Source: Bifidobacterium anseris
Lineage (GTDB): Bacteria; Actinomycetota; Actinomycetes; Actinomycetales; Bifidobacteriaceae
Assembly (NCBI RefSeq): GCF_002860345.1
Contig: NZ_NMYC01000002.1
Coordinates: 1-64,000 of the forward strand
Direction: 5' to 3'
Length of the DNA stretch: 64,000 nucleotides
Shown here: piece after piece, positions 24,491 to 33,155 of the stretch
Layout: the number at the start of each line of letters is the position of its first letter
Position numbering within the stretch: the first letter of the stretch is position 1
Notes under the pieces: model-generated
The model's input: only the letters and a program-made list of their open reading frames with translations
Database searches by the model: none
Told to the model about the DNA's origin: nothing
Program-made: the position numbers and the translations under genes

Positions 24491-25310
24491 ACGCCGGCAG
24501 CACGGATTCGATGATCTCCCTGCCGCGCAGCCGCTCAAGCCAATCCCGCGGTACGTCGCCAGAGCCGCCATGATACTGTATCGCGGCCAGCCCTCCTGCG
24601 ACAGCGGCTGTCGTATCGGTGTCTTCACCCAGATTGACGGCCGCACGCACACAGTCGGCGTAGCTGCCGGTCGTCGTCAGGCACCACAACGCCGCCGGCA
24701 GCGTGTGCAGCACATAGCCGGTCGATTCAATCGCCGAAACCGGCTGTTCCCAAATATCCGCATATCCGGCCGTCGACGCCGCCTCGCGCGGATCGGCGCC
24801 GTTGAGCAGGGCGCGCGCGGCATACACATAGGCGACGCACGCGTCCATGCTCGTCGCATGCGCATGCGTGATCGCGGAGACGGCGCGCACCTCGTCGTCG
24901 GTGGCATCGGTGAACGCGAGTGGCAGGATGCACATCAGCGAACCGTTGCCGTTGCTGCGTTCGCCGTCACGCCCGACGCCCCGCCGCAGCGCCTCGCGCA
25001 CGGTGATGCCGCAGTCGAACACGTTGCCGTCGATTGCGTACATGCCGTCACGCAGCCACATGACGAAGCGATGGCGCATGTCATCCACGTCAATCCGGCC
25101 GCCGCCCCGCCGCAGCGAATCGACGGTCGCCAACGTCATGCTCGTGTCGTCCGACCATGTGCCCGCCGGCTGCCGATGCGAGCCATAGCCGACCATATCC
25201 GTGCAGCGGAAGCTGCCGCGCGCCATGAACTCGTACGGCACACCCAGCGCGTCGCCGACCGCGACACCATAGATCGCCGGCCGCAGCAATGCCTGATGTT
25301 CGAACATCAT
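24489..25310 (-). CDS. ADP-ribosylglycohydrolase family protein
   Basis: 273 aa, the usual size for the DraG/ARH3 fold. Visible marks are GVAVGDALGVPYEF at the N-terminus, the first metal site TWSDDTSM, the glycine/Asn loop before LMCILPLAFTDATDD and the second metal site GEDTDTTAAVAGGLA near the C-terminus. It probably removes ADP-ribose from protein or another target in the cytosol; specificity is unknown. An AAGGGGAG box lies directly before tandem ATGs (25310 and 25307), which sets the start; longer in-frame starts read through a decayed paralogue fragment. The 3' end abuts the 53-bp array. Confidence 0.88.
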   Translation of the reverse strand: MMFEHQALLRPAIYGVAVGDALGVPYEFMARGSFRCTDMVGYGSHRQPAGTWSDDTSMTLATVDSLRRGGGRIDVDDMRHRFVMWLRDGMYAIDGNVFDCGITVREALRRGVGRDGERSNGNGSLMCILPLAFTDATDDEVRAVSAITHAHATSMDACVAYVYAARALLNGADPREAASTAGYADIWEQPVSAIESTGYVLHTLPAALWCLTTTGSYADCVRAAVNLGEDTDTTAAVAGGLAAIQYHGGSGDVPRDWLERLRGREIIESVLPA

Positions 25311-25351
25311 CTCCCCTTTCACCGTTTCCCCGCTGATCCGTTGCGACGATT

Positions 25352-25415
25352 CTACAATCTCGACGGCCAATCCCGCGGCACATCGCCGCTCCCGCTGTGA
25401 ACGATCGATGGAGAA
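25352..25415 (-). pseudogene. C-terminal relic of a second ADP-ribosylglycohydrolase gene
   Basis: On the minus strand a frame reads HSGSGDVPRDWPSRL then TAG, closely matching the end of the intact neighbour (YHGGSGDVPRDWLERL). DNA identity is highest over GTGCCGCGGGATTGG. The relic lies just upstream of the intact gene, as expected if a tandem duplicate had been deleted down to its 3' end. Confidence 0.6.
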
Positions 25416-25547
25416 CGTGGACGTCCGCGACTCATATACTGATATATCTTCTACACTGGCACCGGTAGCATATTCGCGGATTCCACCGCCGCGCGCCCGA
25501 ATCCGCACCAGCATACGTTCAATCAGATGATTCAGAAGGGAATGATC

Positions 25548-26612
25548 ATGTCCGCCGACGTGTTCCGTAAATCCATCGCGCTGCTCGCGAGCGCGGGCCT
25601 GCTGCTGTCGCTCGGCGCGTGTTCGACTTCGACGCCGTCCGCATCCGATGCGCCGAGTTCGGCATCGTCGAGCGAGACGAAGCGCAACCAGTCGGTCGCC
25701 GATGACGGCTCGTCCGATGAGAAGCCATCACCGTCCGCCTCCGCCAATGCCGACGCCGACGCCGACCTGAAGGTGCCGGAAGGCAGCGCGCTCGACGTGC
25801 TCGAACAGCTGCCGGTCAAGGGCCGCGCGCCGAAGACCGGCTATTCGCGTGACCAGTTCGGCCCTGCGTGGAGCGACGTCGATCACAACGGTTGCGACAC
25901 GCGCAACGACATCCTCAACCGTGACATGTCCGACAAGACGTACAAGGCGAATACGCATGACTGCGTCGTCGCGACCGGCGTGCTCAAGGACCCGTACACC
26001 GGCAAGCGCATCGATTTCACGCGCGGCCAGGACACGAGCACGGCCGTGCAAATCGATCACGTGGTGGCGTTGAGCAATGCGTGGCAGACCGGCGCGCAAC
26101 AGCTGAGCGAGGCGACGCGCACGCAGTTCGCAAACGACCCGTACAACCTGCTCGCCGTGTATGGCCCCGCCAATCAGCAGAAGAGCGATGGCGATGCGGC
26201 GACGTGGCTGCCGGCGAACAAGTCGTTCCGCTGCGAATACGTCGCCCGTCAGATCGGTGTCAAAAAGAAGTACGAGCTGTGGGTGACGCAGGGCGAACAT
26301 GACGCGATGAAGAACGTGCTGTCGAGCTGCCCGACACAGCAGGTGCCGACCGACGGCGGCGTCATCACGCCGATCGAAGCGCAGTCCCCGGAGCCGACGG
26401 CGACTCCGGAACCCGCGCAGACCGCCACGCCGGCTCCCGCGCCCGCGCAGACTCAGGAACAGACGTACGAACCTGCCACGGAGTCGGACGCAAACGTCTA
26501 TTACAAGAACTGCGCGGCCGTGCGCGCCGCTGGCAAGGCGCCGCTGCACCGCGGCGACCCCGGCTATGCGCCGAAGCTCGACCGCGACGGCGACGGCATC
26601 GCCTGCGAGTGA
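25548..26612 (+). CDS. Secreted lipoprotein nuclease: HNH (DUF1524/GmrSD-C type) plus Excalibur domain
   Basis: 354 aa. The signal peptide ends in lipobox SLGAC with Cys near residue 25, followed by a Ser/Asp-rich linker. The HNH-family domain (about 90-265) carries IDHVVALSNAW with DPYNLLAVYGPANQQKSDG, the ββα-metal His and Asn pattern. After a Pro/Thr/Gln linker, the C-terminal Excalibur calcium-binding motif (YYKNCAAVRAAGKAP to DRDGDGIACE) is complete. It probably degrades DNA outside the membrane, for nutrition, defence or competition. AGAAGGG is 7 nt before ATG 25548. It looks monocistronic. Confidence 0.87.
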   Translation: MSADVFRKSIALLASAGLLLSLGACSTSTPSASDAPSSASSSETKRNQSVADDGSSDEKPSPSASANADADADLKVPEGSALDVLEQLPVKGRAPKTGYSRDQFGPAWSDVDHNGCDTRNDILNRDMSDKTYKANTHDCVVATGVLKDPYTGKRIDFTRGQDTSTAVQIDHVVALSNAWQTGAQQLSEATRTQFANDPYNLLAVYGPANQQKSDGDAATWLPANKSFRCEYVARQIGVKKKYELWVTQGEHDAMKNVLSSCPTQQVPTDGGVITPIEAQSPEPTATPEPAQTATPAPAPAQTQEQTYEPATESDANVYYKNCAAVRAAGKAPLHRGDPGYAPKLDRDGDGIACE

Positions 26613-26672
26613 TCGTCGCGCCGCTGGCAGCGGCGGCACGACGATGCGCACGATGACTGATGATTGATGATC

Positions 26673-26709
26673 GATGAGGTGGACGTCAGGCGACGACGTC
26701 CACCTCATC
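26673..26709. terminator. Bidirectional terminator
   Basis: A 15-bp stem, GATGAGGTGGACGTC / GACGTCCACCTCATC, with a 7-nt loop lies between convergent genes. It overlaps the last codons of the minus-strand gene. Confidence 0.7.
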
Positions 26710-28414
26710 GCATTCGTCTCAGTGCCGCGATGAGCGTCTCGTCAGCGTCAGCCGCGACCTCACCGACCCCGACCTCACCGACCGCGACCTCACCAATCTC
26801 CCTGACTGCGCCAGCCGCCGTATCCTCACCGTCCGAGATGCCACGACGTGCCGATTCCGCCGCCGCACCGTCAACCGCCGCCGCAGCCTCGCCCATCTTC
26901 TTCCCCGCCTTCCCTCTCTCCGCGTCGACCTGCTGCGGCTGGAACAGCGGAATCGTCATCTCGCAGTAGGCCTGCACGTCGAGCTGCATCAGCGCGGCGG
27001 CGGCCTCGGCGCGGTAGCGGTCGTCGCCGCGGTCGATCCGGCCGAGCACGATGAGCGCGAGATCGGCACCGACGTCGCAGTACAGCCGCCACGCCTGCGT
27101 GCGCGAACGGTAGCCGCCACGGTTCATCTGCGCCCATTTCGGCTCATGCGAGTCGGACAGTGCGATCGGCATCAGCAGCAATGTCATTGTGTCGACCATC
27201 TTCGTCACGGTGCGCAGCCTCGCGACGCCCACTTCAAAACGCTGCACGTCGCGCGCCTCGAAACCTTCGACGAGGTCGGCGGCGAGCGACGCGCCGACGA
27301 GCGAACGCGCCACGTCACGCAGATACACCGGGTTCTCCCACAGCTTCATGCGCGGATACTCCTGCGTCTGCATGACCTCCGAGAGTACGGCGTCGGCTTT
27401 CGGCACGGCGCGGTCCCATAATGCGCGGTAGGAAATGACGAGTCGATGCGCGTCGTAGAGATATCGCCGATCCATTGCCGCCGTCGCCTCGGTATGGTTG
27501 GCCGGGTCGAGCTGCGGCAGATCCCAATGGCGCTGCACGGCGCGTGCGTAGTAGAGATCGGCCTGCACATGCAGATGCCGCAGATACGCGAGCGCGCGGC
27601 TGACTCGGCAGTCGGGTGCAACGCCCTGCAGCAGCAGATTCGGGTCCTGCCGCAGCAGACTGACGCCGAATTTCGGATCGGACAGCATCAGCGACGCGAT
27701 ATGGTTGCATTCGTCGATCGGCGAGCCCCAGCGCAGCAGACTGTATGCGGTGAGCCGATACGCCTGCTTGCGGTATTCGTCGATGTCCTCGCGGCGCTGC
27801 TTGTTCGTACCGTAGCGGTGTGCGGCGTCGGAGCTGACCCAGCGGTGCATCTGGATGCGGCTCATCGGGCGGATCGTCATCGGCATCATCGGGCTTGGTT
27901 TGCCGAGCAGTTTCGCCGTCGACGCGTCGGCGATGAGGCCGTGCAGCCAGACAGCCAAACCATTGCGCCGCACGCAGCGCGCCGTGTGCAGCATGAATGC
28001 GCGCGCCACGTCGACGATGGCATCGTCGAAACCAAGGGACGCGACGCCGATGAGCGACGCCCAGCAGGTGCCGCCGAACAATTCCGTCGCGAGTTCGAGA
28101 ATGCGCGCGTCCACCTTCCCTTCGCTGTTGCGCATCCGTTCGCGCACGACGCCGCGTTCGTCGCACGACTGACCATCGTCGACGACGTTGATATCGTCAG
28201 CCGAACTTCCGTCAGCCGAACTTCCATCGTCGAAGAGGACACGGGCGGGCGCGACGCCGTCGTCGCGGCGTTCCGGATGCTGGATCGGGTTGGCGTCGTC
28301 GTCGATGCCGTCGAACGACAGCGCTGACGATGCGACGACCTGTTCGAAACGCGAGGTCAGCGCGGCGAGCGTCGCTAGAAACGCCTCGGAATCGAAGGTG
28401 TAGGTATCGCGCAT
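26705..28414 (-). CDS. Protein of unknown function, helical, cytosolic
   Basis: 569 aa. No signal peptide or membrane helix and no catalytic motif I recognise. The body (about 100-500) is rich in Leu/Arg/Tyr helices with repeated LYYARAV, AYRLTAYSLLRW and YRALWDRAV type segments, suggesting a helical-repeat fold. Residues 45-90 and the last ~70 (AAAA, EVAVGEVGVGEVAAD) are low complexity. A clear AAGGAG box precedes ATG 28414. It is divergent from the ABC permease operon. Codon and base use match the neighbours, so it does not look recently acquired. Confidence 0.7.
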   Translation of the reverse strand: MRDTYTFDSEAFLATLAALTSRFEQVVASSALSFDGIDDDANPIQHPERRDDGVAPARVLFDDGSSADGSSADDINVVDDGQSCDERGVVRERMRNSEGKVDARILELATELFGGTCWASLIGVASLGFDDAIVDVARAFMLHTARCVRRNGLAVWLHGLIADASTAKLLGKPSPMMPMTIRPMSRIQMHRWVSSDAAHRYGTNKQRREDIDEYRKQAYRLTAYSLLRWGSPIDECNHIASLMLSDPKFGVSLLRQDPNLLLQGVAPDCRVSRALAYLRHLHVQADLYYARAVQRHWDLPQLDPANHTEATAAMDRRYLYDAHRLVISYRALWDRAVPKADAVLSEVMQTQEYPRMKLWENPVYLRDVARSLVGASLAADLVEGFEARDVQRFEVGVARLRTVTKMVDTMTLLLMPIALSDSHEPKWAQMNRGGYRSRTQAWRLYCDVGADLALIVLGRIDRGDDRYRAEAAAALMQLDVQAYCEMTIPLFQPQQVDAERGKAGKKMGEAAAAVDGAAAESARRGISDGEDTAAGAVREIGEVAVGEVGVGEVAADADETLIAALRRMR

Positions 28415-28527
28415 GGGTGCTCCTTACCGCCGCGGGATGCGGCTACCACACCGTCGGCGGCCATCGCCGACGTCCCACGTCCACCCTCGCATGCCGCCGG
28501 GCTGCGCCGCCACCGCCGCACAAACGA

Positions 28528-28584
28528 TTGTGGATATGTGGACAGCGGGCGTGTCATCCACAATGCGACGGCGAATGTGGATAC
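28528..28584. promoter_or_regulatory. Three DnaA-box-like sites
   Basis: TGTGGATAT (28529-28537), TCATCCACA (28554-28562) and TGTGGATAC (28576-28584) each differ by one base from TTATCCACA or its complement. They lie in the 312-bp gap between the unknown protein gene and the permease gene, about 50-100 bp upstream of the latter's promoter. Confidence 0.45.
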
Positions 28585-28630
28585 GCACATCGCGACGCTC
28601 ACCGTGCGCGAAGCCGCGGCCATTCAGGCA

Positions 28631-28658
28631 TTGTTCAGACCGCCTTGCTAGATACAAT
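28631..28658 (+). promoter_or_regulatory. Promoter of the permease/ATPase operon
   Basis: TTGTTC (28631-28636) and TACAAT (28653-28658) are 16 bp apart. The predicted start near 28665 leaves a ~60-nt leader before ATG 28727. The rest of the 28415-28726 gap holds the DnaA-like sites and nothing else I can name. Confidence 0.5.
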
Positions 28659-28726
28659 CACGGTAGTGAACGTGCACGGCCCCAGCGGGCGCGCGCACAT
28701 CGGGAACAATCAACGGGAGACAACGG

Positions 28727-30127
28727 ATGTTCGTTGCGAAGAACGCATGGTCCGCGTTGCGCCGTCACCCCTGGAGGAACCTGCTGACGCTCATCGTCAG
28801 CCTGCTGGTCACCCTCTGGTCGGCCTTCGGCGTGGCCGTGCTGCACGAGTACAACGAGGCGCATGGCGCACGCTACGACCAGCTGGCACCGCTCGGCGTC
28901 TTCACGCCAAGCGACCTGAGCAAGGTGCAGGCGCAGGGCGACAACGCCGATTCGACGAAGAACTACATGACGTGGGACGCCTACAACGGCATCGGCGCCG
29001 CAGCCAACGAGAAGAACGCGACCTTCGGCTACACGCTCATCGATTCGGTGCCGGTGCGCGGCGACGGCAAACTCAAGCCGGTCGCCGGAGCGCAGCAGGC
29101 GGACGTCGACGCCGACGAAACCGGCGGCGACTTCACCTTGCAGTCCTACCTGAGCGAGCAGGCCGTCGCCGCGAACAGCTACGGCAGCTACCGGATCGTC
29201 GACGGCAAGGGACTCGGCTACGAGGACGTCACCCGCCACGATCTCATCATGTCGAAGTCGCTCGCCGACAAGAACGGCATCAAGGTCGGCGACAAGGTCA
29301 CGCTCGGCAACGCGAAGGACGCGAAAACGACCTACAACTACACGGTGTGCGGCCTGTACGAATACACCGATCCGGCCTCCGGCAGTGCGCAGTTCGCGAA
29401 ATACGTGCGCGACAACGTGCTCTACACGACCTACTATTCCTTCGCCGCCGACGATCTTGACCCGCTCGATGCCTCCGGCTGGCAGCGCCCCGACGTCAAC
29501 GTCGTGTTCATGTTCCAGGGCATCGCCCAGTACAACGCCTTCAAGCAGGCGGTCAAGGACGTCAAACTGCCGAGCGGCTACCGACTGTCCTCGCCGACGA
29601 TCGACCAGTACGAGCGTTCGCTCAAGCCGCTCGACTCGCTCGCAGCGAACACCCGACTCATGCTGATTGCGCTGTGGTCGATCGGCGGCGCGCTGCTGCT
29701 TGCGCTCACGCTGCTGCAGGTGCTGCCGCGTCGCGAGGAAATTGGCTTCGCGCTGCAGGTGGGCGTCACGAAGGGGCGCCTTGCATGGCAGTTCATGAAC
29801 GAAATCCTGTGGCCGACGCTGCTCGGCGCCGCGATCGGTCTGATCGTCGGCTGCTGCACGGCGAATCCGCTCGCCGGCAACTTCGTCGACGGCCACAGCT
29901 TCACGTTGCCGGGCGCGCTCGTGTGGAACCTCATCTGGATCAGCGTCATCGGCTGCCTTGTGCTCGCGGCGATCGCCGGCATCCGCGTCGCCGCGTTCCC
30001 GACCGCGCAACTGTTCGCGTCGCCGTATCTGACGCGCGACGACGAGGACAGCGCGGATGATCGCACGGATGATGACGCGGATGATCACGACGACACGGCA
30101 TCGACGACGGAAAAGGAGCAGGCATGA
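28727..30127 (+). CDS. ABC transporter permease (FtsX/MacB-like)
   Basis: 466 aa. The first transmembrane helix is at about 18-40 (LLTLIVSLLVTLWSAFGVAVL). A ~260-residue extracellular domain follows, then three helices (about 310-332, 360-385, 400-425). The LPRREEIGFALQVGVTKGRLAWQF loop is the typical MacB/FtsX coupling region. Such permeases transmit ATPase motion to the outside for export or signalling rather than uptake. The acidic, Asp/Thr-rich C-terminal tail is unusual. It overlaps the ATPase gene by 4 nt (ATGA), so the two are translationally coupled. Confidence 0.85.
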   Translation: MFVAKNAWSALRRHPWRNLLTLIVSLLVTLWSAFGVAVLHEYNEAHGARYDQLAPLGVFTPSDLSKVQAQGDNADSTKNYMTWDAYNGIGAAANEKNATFGYTLIDSVPVRGDGKLKPVAGAQQADVDADETGGDFTLQSYLSEQAVAANSYGSYRIVDGKGLGYEDVTRHDLIMSKSLADKNGIKVGDKVTLGNAKDAKTTYNYTVCGLYEYTDPASGSAQFAKYVRDNVLYTTYYSFAADDLDPLDASGWQRPDVNVVFMFQGIAQYNAFKQAVKDVKLPSGYRLSSPTIDQYERSLKPLDSLAANTRLMLIALWSIGGALLLALTLLQVLPRREEIGFALQVGVTKGRLAWQFMNEILWPTLLGAAIGLIVGCCTANPLAGNFVDGHSFTLPGALVWNLIWISVIGCLVLAAIAGIRVAAFPTAQLFASPYLTRDDEDSADDRTDDDADDHDDTASTTEKEQA

Positions 30128-31194
30128 CCGACGAACAGACGACGACGCCCGCGAAGGACGCCGACGAAACGACCGACGGCGGCACGACGAGCATCGCTTA
30201 CACAATCGATTATGACGATGCGCCGGCAATCTCGATCGACGGCACGAGCGGCATCGAAGAGCTCGCCGAGGAACTCGACGACTCCGCCGACACTACTGCC
30301 GATGACACCACTGCCGCGACTGATGGCGATACGACCGACACGACCGATGACGCCGGAAACGCGACCGCCGCAACTACCTCCCCCACCGCCGATGACGCGG
30401 CGTCGGTATCGGCGTCCGTGTCGGCGACGCTCGACAAGGAGAGCCGTCACAGCGACGCCGACGACGCCGTGTTCCGCGCCTATCCGATGCTCGCCTTCGA
30501 CGGCGTCGGCGTCGACGACCGCAAGACCCACGAACACATCTGGGACGATCTGACATTGCGCTGCGAAGCCAGCCGCAGCTACGGCATCCTCGTCGACAGT
30601 GACGACGACCGCCGGCACAACACGCTCGTCGCGCTGCTGACCGGTTTCCTGATGCCGACGCGCGGCCGCGTGCTGACGAAGACGACGTCCTTCGCCGATC
30701 TCAGCCCGCTCGAGCTGCGCGGCCACCGCATCGGCGCGATCCTCGCGATGTGGCCGCTGCGCCGCGAGCTGAGCGCCGCCGACAACCTCATCTATACGAT
30801 GGACGCGTCCGGCCGCAACTTCCTCAAGCCGATCCCGGTCGTCGCGCAGGACCTGCTGCGTGCCGTCGGCTTCACTGATTCCGCCGATTCCGACACCGCC
30901 GATTCCGCCGATGATTCCGCCGCGATTGCGACTGCCGATCACGCGCGCACCCGCGTGCGCGATCTCGACGCCGTCGACGCGTCGCGCGTGGCCGTCGCCC
31001 GCGCGATCGCGACCGATCCGGACATCATCGTCGCCGACGAACCGACGGCCGCGCTCGACGGCGACGACGCGACGACGATCCTCGATCTGCTGTGCGCGCA
31101 ACTGCACACCGACACGAAGGCGCGCACCGTCATCGTCGTCACCGCCGACCCGCAGGTCGCCGCTCAGCTCGACGAGACAATCGATCTGCGCTGA
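30124..31194 (+). CDS. Degenerate ABC ATPase partner of the MacB-like permease
   Basis: 356 aa. The first ~115 residues are an acidic Asp/Thr/Ala-rich disordered segment. The rest aligns by eye with a MacB/LolD-type ATPase, but the key motifs are lost. Walker A is VDSDDDRRHNTLVALL (no GK[S/T]), the signature is LDAVDASRVAVARA instead of LSGGQ-QR, and the switch His is Ala (VVTADPQV). Walker B (IIVADEPTAALD, near 300-312) is intact. It probably cannot hydrolyse ATP in the usual way. It may be a structural or regulatory subunit, or the permease may use another ATPase. The reading frame is long and clean, so it is not an obvious pseudogene. Confidence 0.8.
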   Translation: MTDEQTTTPAKDADETTDGGTTSIAYTIDYDDAPAISIDGTSGIEELAEELDDSADTTADDTTAATDGDTTDTTDDAGNATAATTSPTADDAASVSASVSATLDKESRHSDADDAVFRAYPMLAFDGVGVDDRKTHEHIWDDLTLRCEASRSYGILVDSDDDRRHNTLVALLTGFLMPTRGRVLTKTTSFADLSPLELRGHRIGAILAMWPLRRELSAADNLIYTMDASGRNFLKPIPVVAQDLLRAVGFTDSADSDTADSADDSAAIATADHARTRVRDLDAVDASRVAVARAIATDPDIIVADEPTAALDGDDATTILDLLCAQLHTDTKARTVIVVTADPQVAAQLDETIDLR

Positions 31195-31231
31195 GCAGCC
31201 CCGCCGACTCTGACAACAGCGGCATCACGCG

Positions 31232-31271
31232 GAACCGCCCGAACGATCTTCGATGATCGTTCGGGCGGTTC
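31232..31271. terminator. Bidirectional terminator
   Basis: A 17-bp stem (GAACCGCCCGAACGATC and its complement) with loop TTCGAT lies between the convergent ATPase and HD-domain genes. Confidence 0.85.
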
Positions 31272-31305
31272 GTGTATCGTGCCATGCCCAGATCAGCTGG
31301 CGCGC

Positions 31306-32019
31306 TCAGGTCAGCTTCTGGTGGTAGTGCTCGGCGAGCGCGGCGACCGGCGGCTCGCCGTATTTGCGCACGAGTTCGAGCCATTCGTCGCGGTTGGCCT
31401 CGCCGAAGCGCGCCGCCTTGCGCGCATAGGTCGCGGACGTCAGGAAGCGCGGCGGCACCGATTTGCTGTTGTATTTATCGGCGACCATGACGATCTCCTG
31501 CTCGAGGTTGAGCGGCACGTAGTCGTCCGGCGGCAGCGGCAGATGCTGCCGCGCGACCGCCTCCTTGGTGAGTCCGACGCCGGTGTGGTTGCGCGCGAAC
31601 TGCGCAATCGACTCGTCGATGCCCTCGTCGAGCAACAGCCGGTAGCCGAGCAGTCCATGTTCGATGTAGTTGTCGCCGAATTTGAGCGGACCGCCGTTGG
31701 CACCGTTCTCCCGAAGCACGAGATACGTGCCGATGTCGTGCACCATCGCGCCGCGCACCGCCGTATCGACGTCGATGTAACGCGGCGGCACGAGTCCGCC
31801 TGCGACACCGTCGGTCGGCGGCACGTCGACCTGCTCGGCGTGCACATCGGTCAATGTGCAGCGTCGCATGAACAACGCGTTCTGACGATGCGCGAGCCGC
31901 CGCGTGATGTCGGCGACGATGACGCAGTGGGTGTGGATGAGGTCGTATGCGGCCTGCGACGGCGCAACCTTGCGGTGCACCGCGTCGATCTGCTCAAGTG
32001 TGGGAATCGTTCCGGTCAT
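31306..32019 (-). CDS. HD-domain phosphohydrolase
   Basis: 237 aa, cytosolic. The metal-binding HD pattern is visible: HTHCVIVADITRRLA, GAMVHDIGTYLVL (His-Asp pair), EHGLLGYRLL, RNHTGVGLTKE and VMVADKYNS. Such proteins hydrolyse phosphate esters, often nucleotides; the substrate is unknown. The start at 32019 (MTGTIPTLEQ) is preferred to upstream ATGs, whose added residues are Cys/Arg-rich and not domain-like. It lies 132 bp after the glutamine amidotransferase gene on the same strand and may be cotranscribed. Confidence 0.82.
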   Translation of the reverse strand: MTGTIPTLEQIDAVHRKVAPSQAAYDLIHTHCVIVADITRRLAHRQNALFMRRCTLTDVHAEQVDVPPTDGVAGGLVPPRYIDVDTAVRGAMVHDIGTYLVLRENGANGGPLKFGDNYIEHGLLGYRLLLDEGIDESIAQFARNHTGVGLTKEAVARQHLPLPPDDYVPLNLEQEIVMVADKYNSKSVPPRFLTSATYARKAARFGEANRDEWLELVRKYGEPPVAALAEHYHQKLT

Positions 32020-32151
32020 ACCGTCATCGTAACGCCGCCCGCCGTACACTCCCTCAGGGTATTCCGGCAGGCAAAGGCGGTGGCAGCGGCATGCCCTCAT
32101 CAACCAACCTACCCAGATTGATGAGACGTCTACCCAGATTGATGAGATTGA

Positions 32152-33027
32152 TCAGATCGCGCGGATGCGGTAGTCGCCGGTGCGGTTGGACGCGACGATC
32201 ATCTGGTTGTTGCCGAGCTCACGCCAGCCTTCCGTTTCCGGCTGCGCGTAACCGGAGCTCGTCACGACGACGCCGCGCAGCGACGTGTCGTCCGTCGCGC
32301 CGGCGAGGTCACGGTAGCGCAGCACCGCGTAATCCCCGGCTTCGTTGGCGCGGCCGTAACGCGCGTAGACGTCGACGACGCCCTGACGCGTCGGGCCGCC
32401 GCTTTCGGCGCGCAGCGCGATGAACGTGTCCTTGCTTTGGATCATGCAGTTGTAGCTGCTGAGCGGATACGCGGCGCGCAGCTCCTTGACGGCTTGCGCG
32501 AGCGCCTCCTCGAGTTCGTAGCCGACGCCCAGATACTGCAGCACTGTCGCGAAGTAGATCGCGGAATCGGAACGGCCGCCAGTTTCCTGGACGAGGCTGT
32601 GGTCGATCGGATATGAACGGTTCGTCGTGATGTTGCGGCCCTGCTCGTCGGAGATGTCGCCGTTGTGGATGAAGCTTAGCCCGTTCGCGAAGAACGGATG
32701 CTGGTTTTCGAGGATGAGCGGCAGGTTGGAGCTGGCGAGTCGCAGATGGAACAGCGCGCTGCGCGCTCCGACCGACGCGAGTTCGTCGAAGATCGGGTCG
32801 TAGTGGGCGGCGATTGTGTTGCGGTACAGCGCGGAACCGGTCTCCGGCGACGGCGCGCCGCCGTCGGTCACATGGGCGGCGGCCATCGGTTCGGTGATGA
32901 GCGCGGCGCCCCAGCCGTCATTGTGGATGACGCTCAGATCGCGGAACGCGGCGCACGCGCGCATGCCAAGCACCTGATGAAGGCTCGCGTTGACATCGTT
33001 CGTGGCGTATCCAAGCAATCTGCACAT
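32152..33027 (-). CDS. Class II glutamine amidotransferase (YafJ-like)
   Basis: 291 aa. It begins MCRLLGYATND, with Cys2 as the catalytic residue after Met removal, and continues with HNDGWGAALI, FHLRLASSNLPLILENQHPF and FIHNGDISDE, the Ntn-hydrolase glutaminase blocks. No synthase domain is fused, so it is a stand-alone member of the YafJ/EgtC/DUG3 group that hydrolyses a gamma-glutamyl amide or peptide. It could act on gamma-glutamyl compounds; no pathway partner is nearby. The 33028-33155 gap to kup contains no clear terminator. Confidence 0.87.
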   Translation of the reverse strand: MCRLLGYATNDVNASLHQVLGMRACAAFRDLSVIHNDGWGAALITEPMAAAHVTDGGAPSPETGSALYRNTIAAHYDPIFDELASVGARSALFHLRLASSNLPLILENQHPFFANGLSFIHNGDISDEQGRNITTNRSYPIDHSLVQETGGRSDSAIYFATVLQYLGVGYELEEALAQAVKELRAAYPLSSYNCMIQSKDTFIALRAESGGPTRQGVVDVYARYGRANEAGDYAVLRYRDLAGATDDTSLRGVVVTSSGYAQPETEGWRELGNNQMIVASNRTGDYRIRAI

Positions 33028-33155
33028 GGTGGATACTGTAACTGCTGCCTGTTGCGCGCGCGTGCGTTTCTCGCATTTTCGCTATCGGTTTTAGTTCTGA
33101 CGTCCTCAAAGGCGCCCGAATGGCGCCGCCGACACCGCCGCCGACACCGCCGCCG

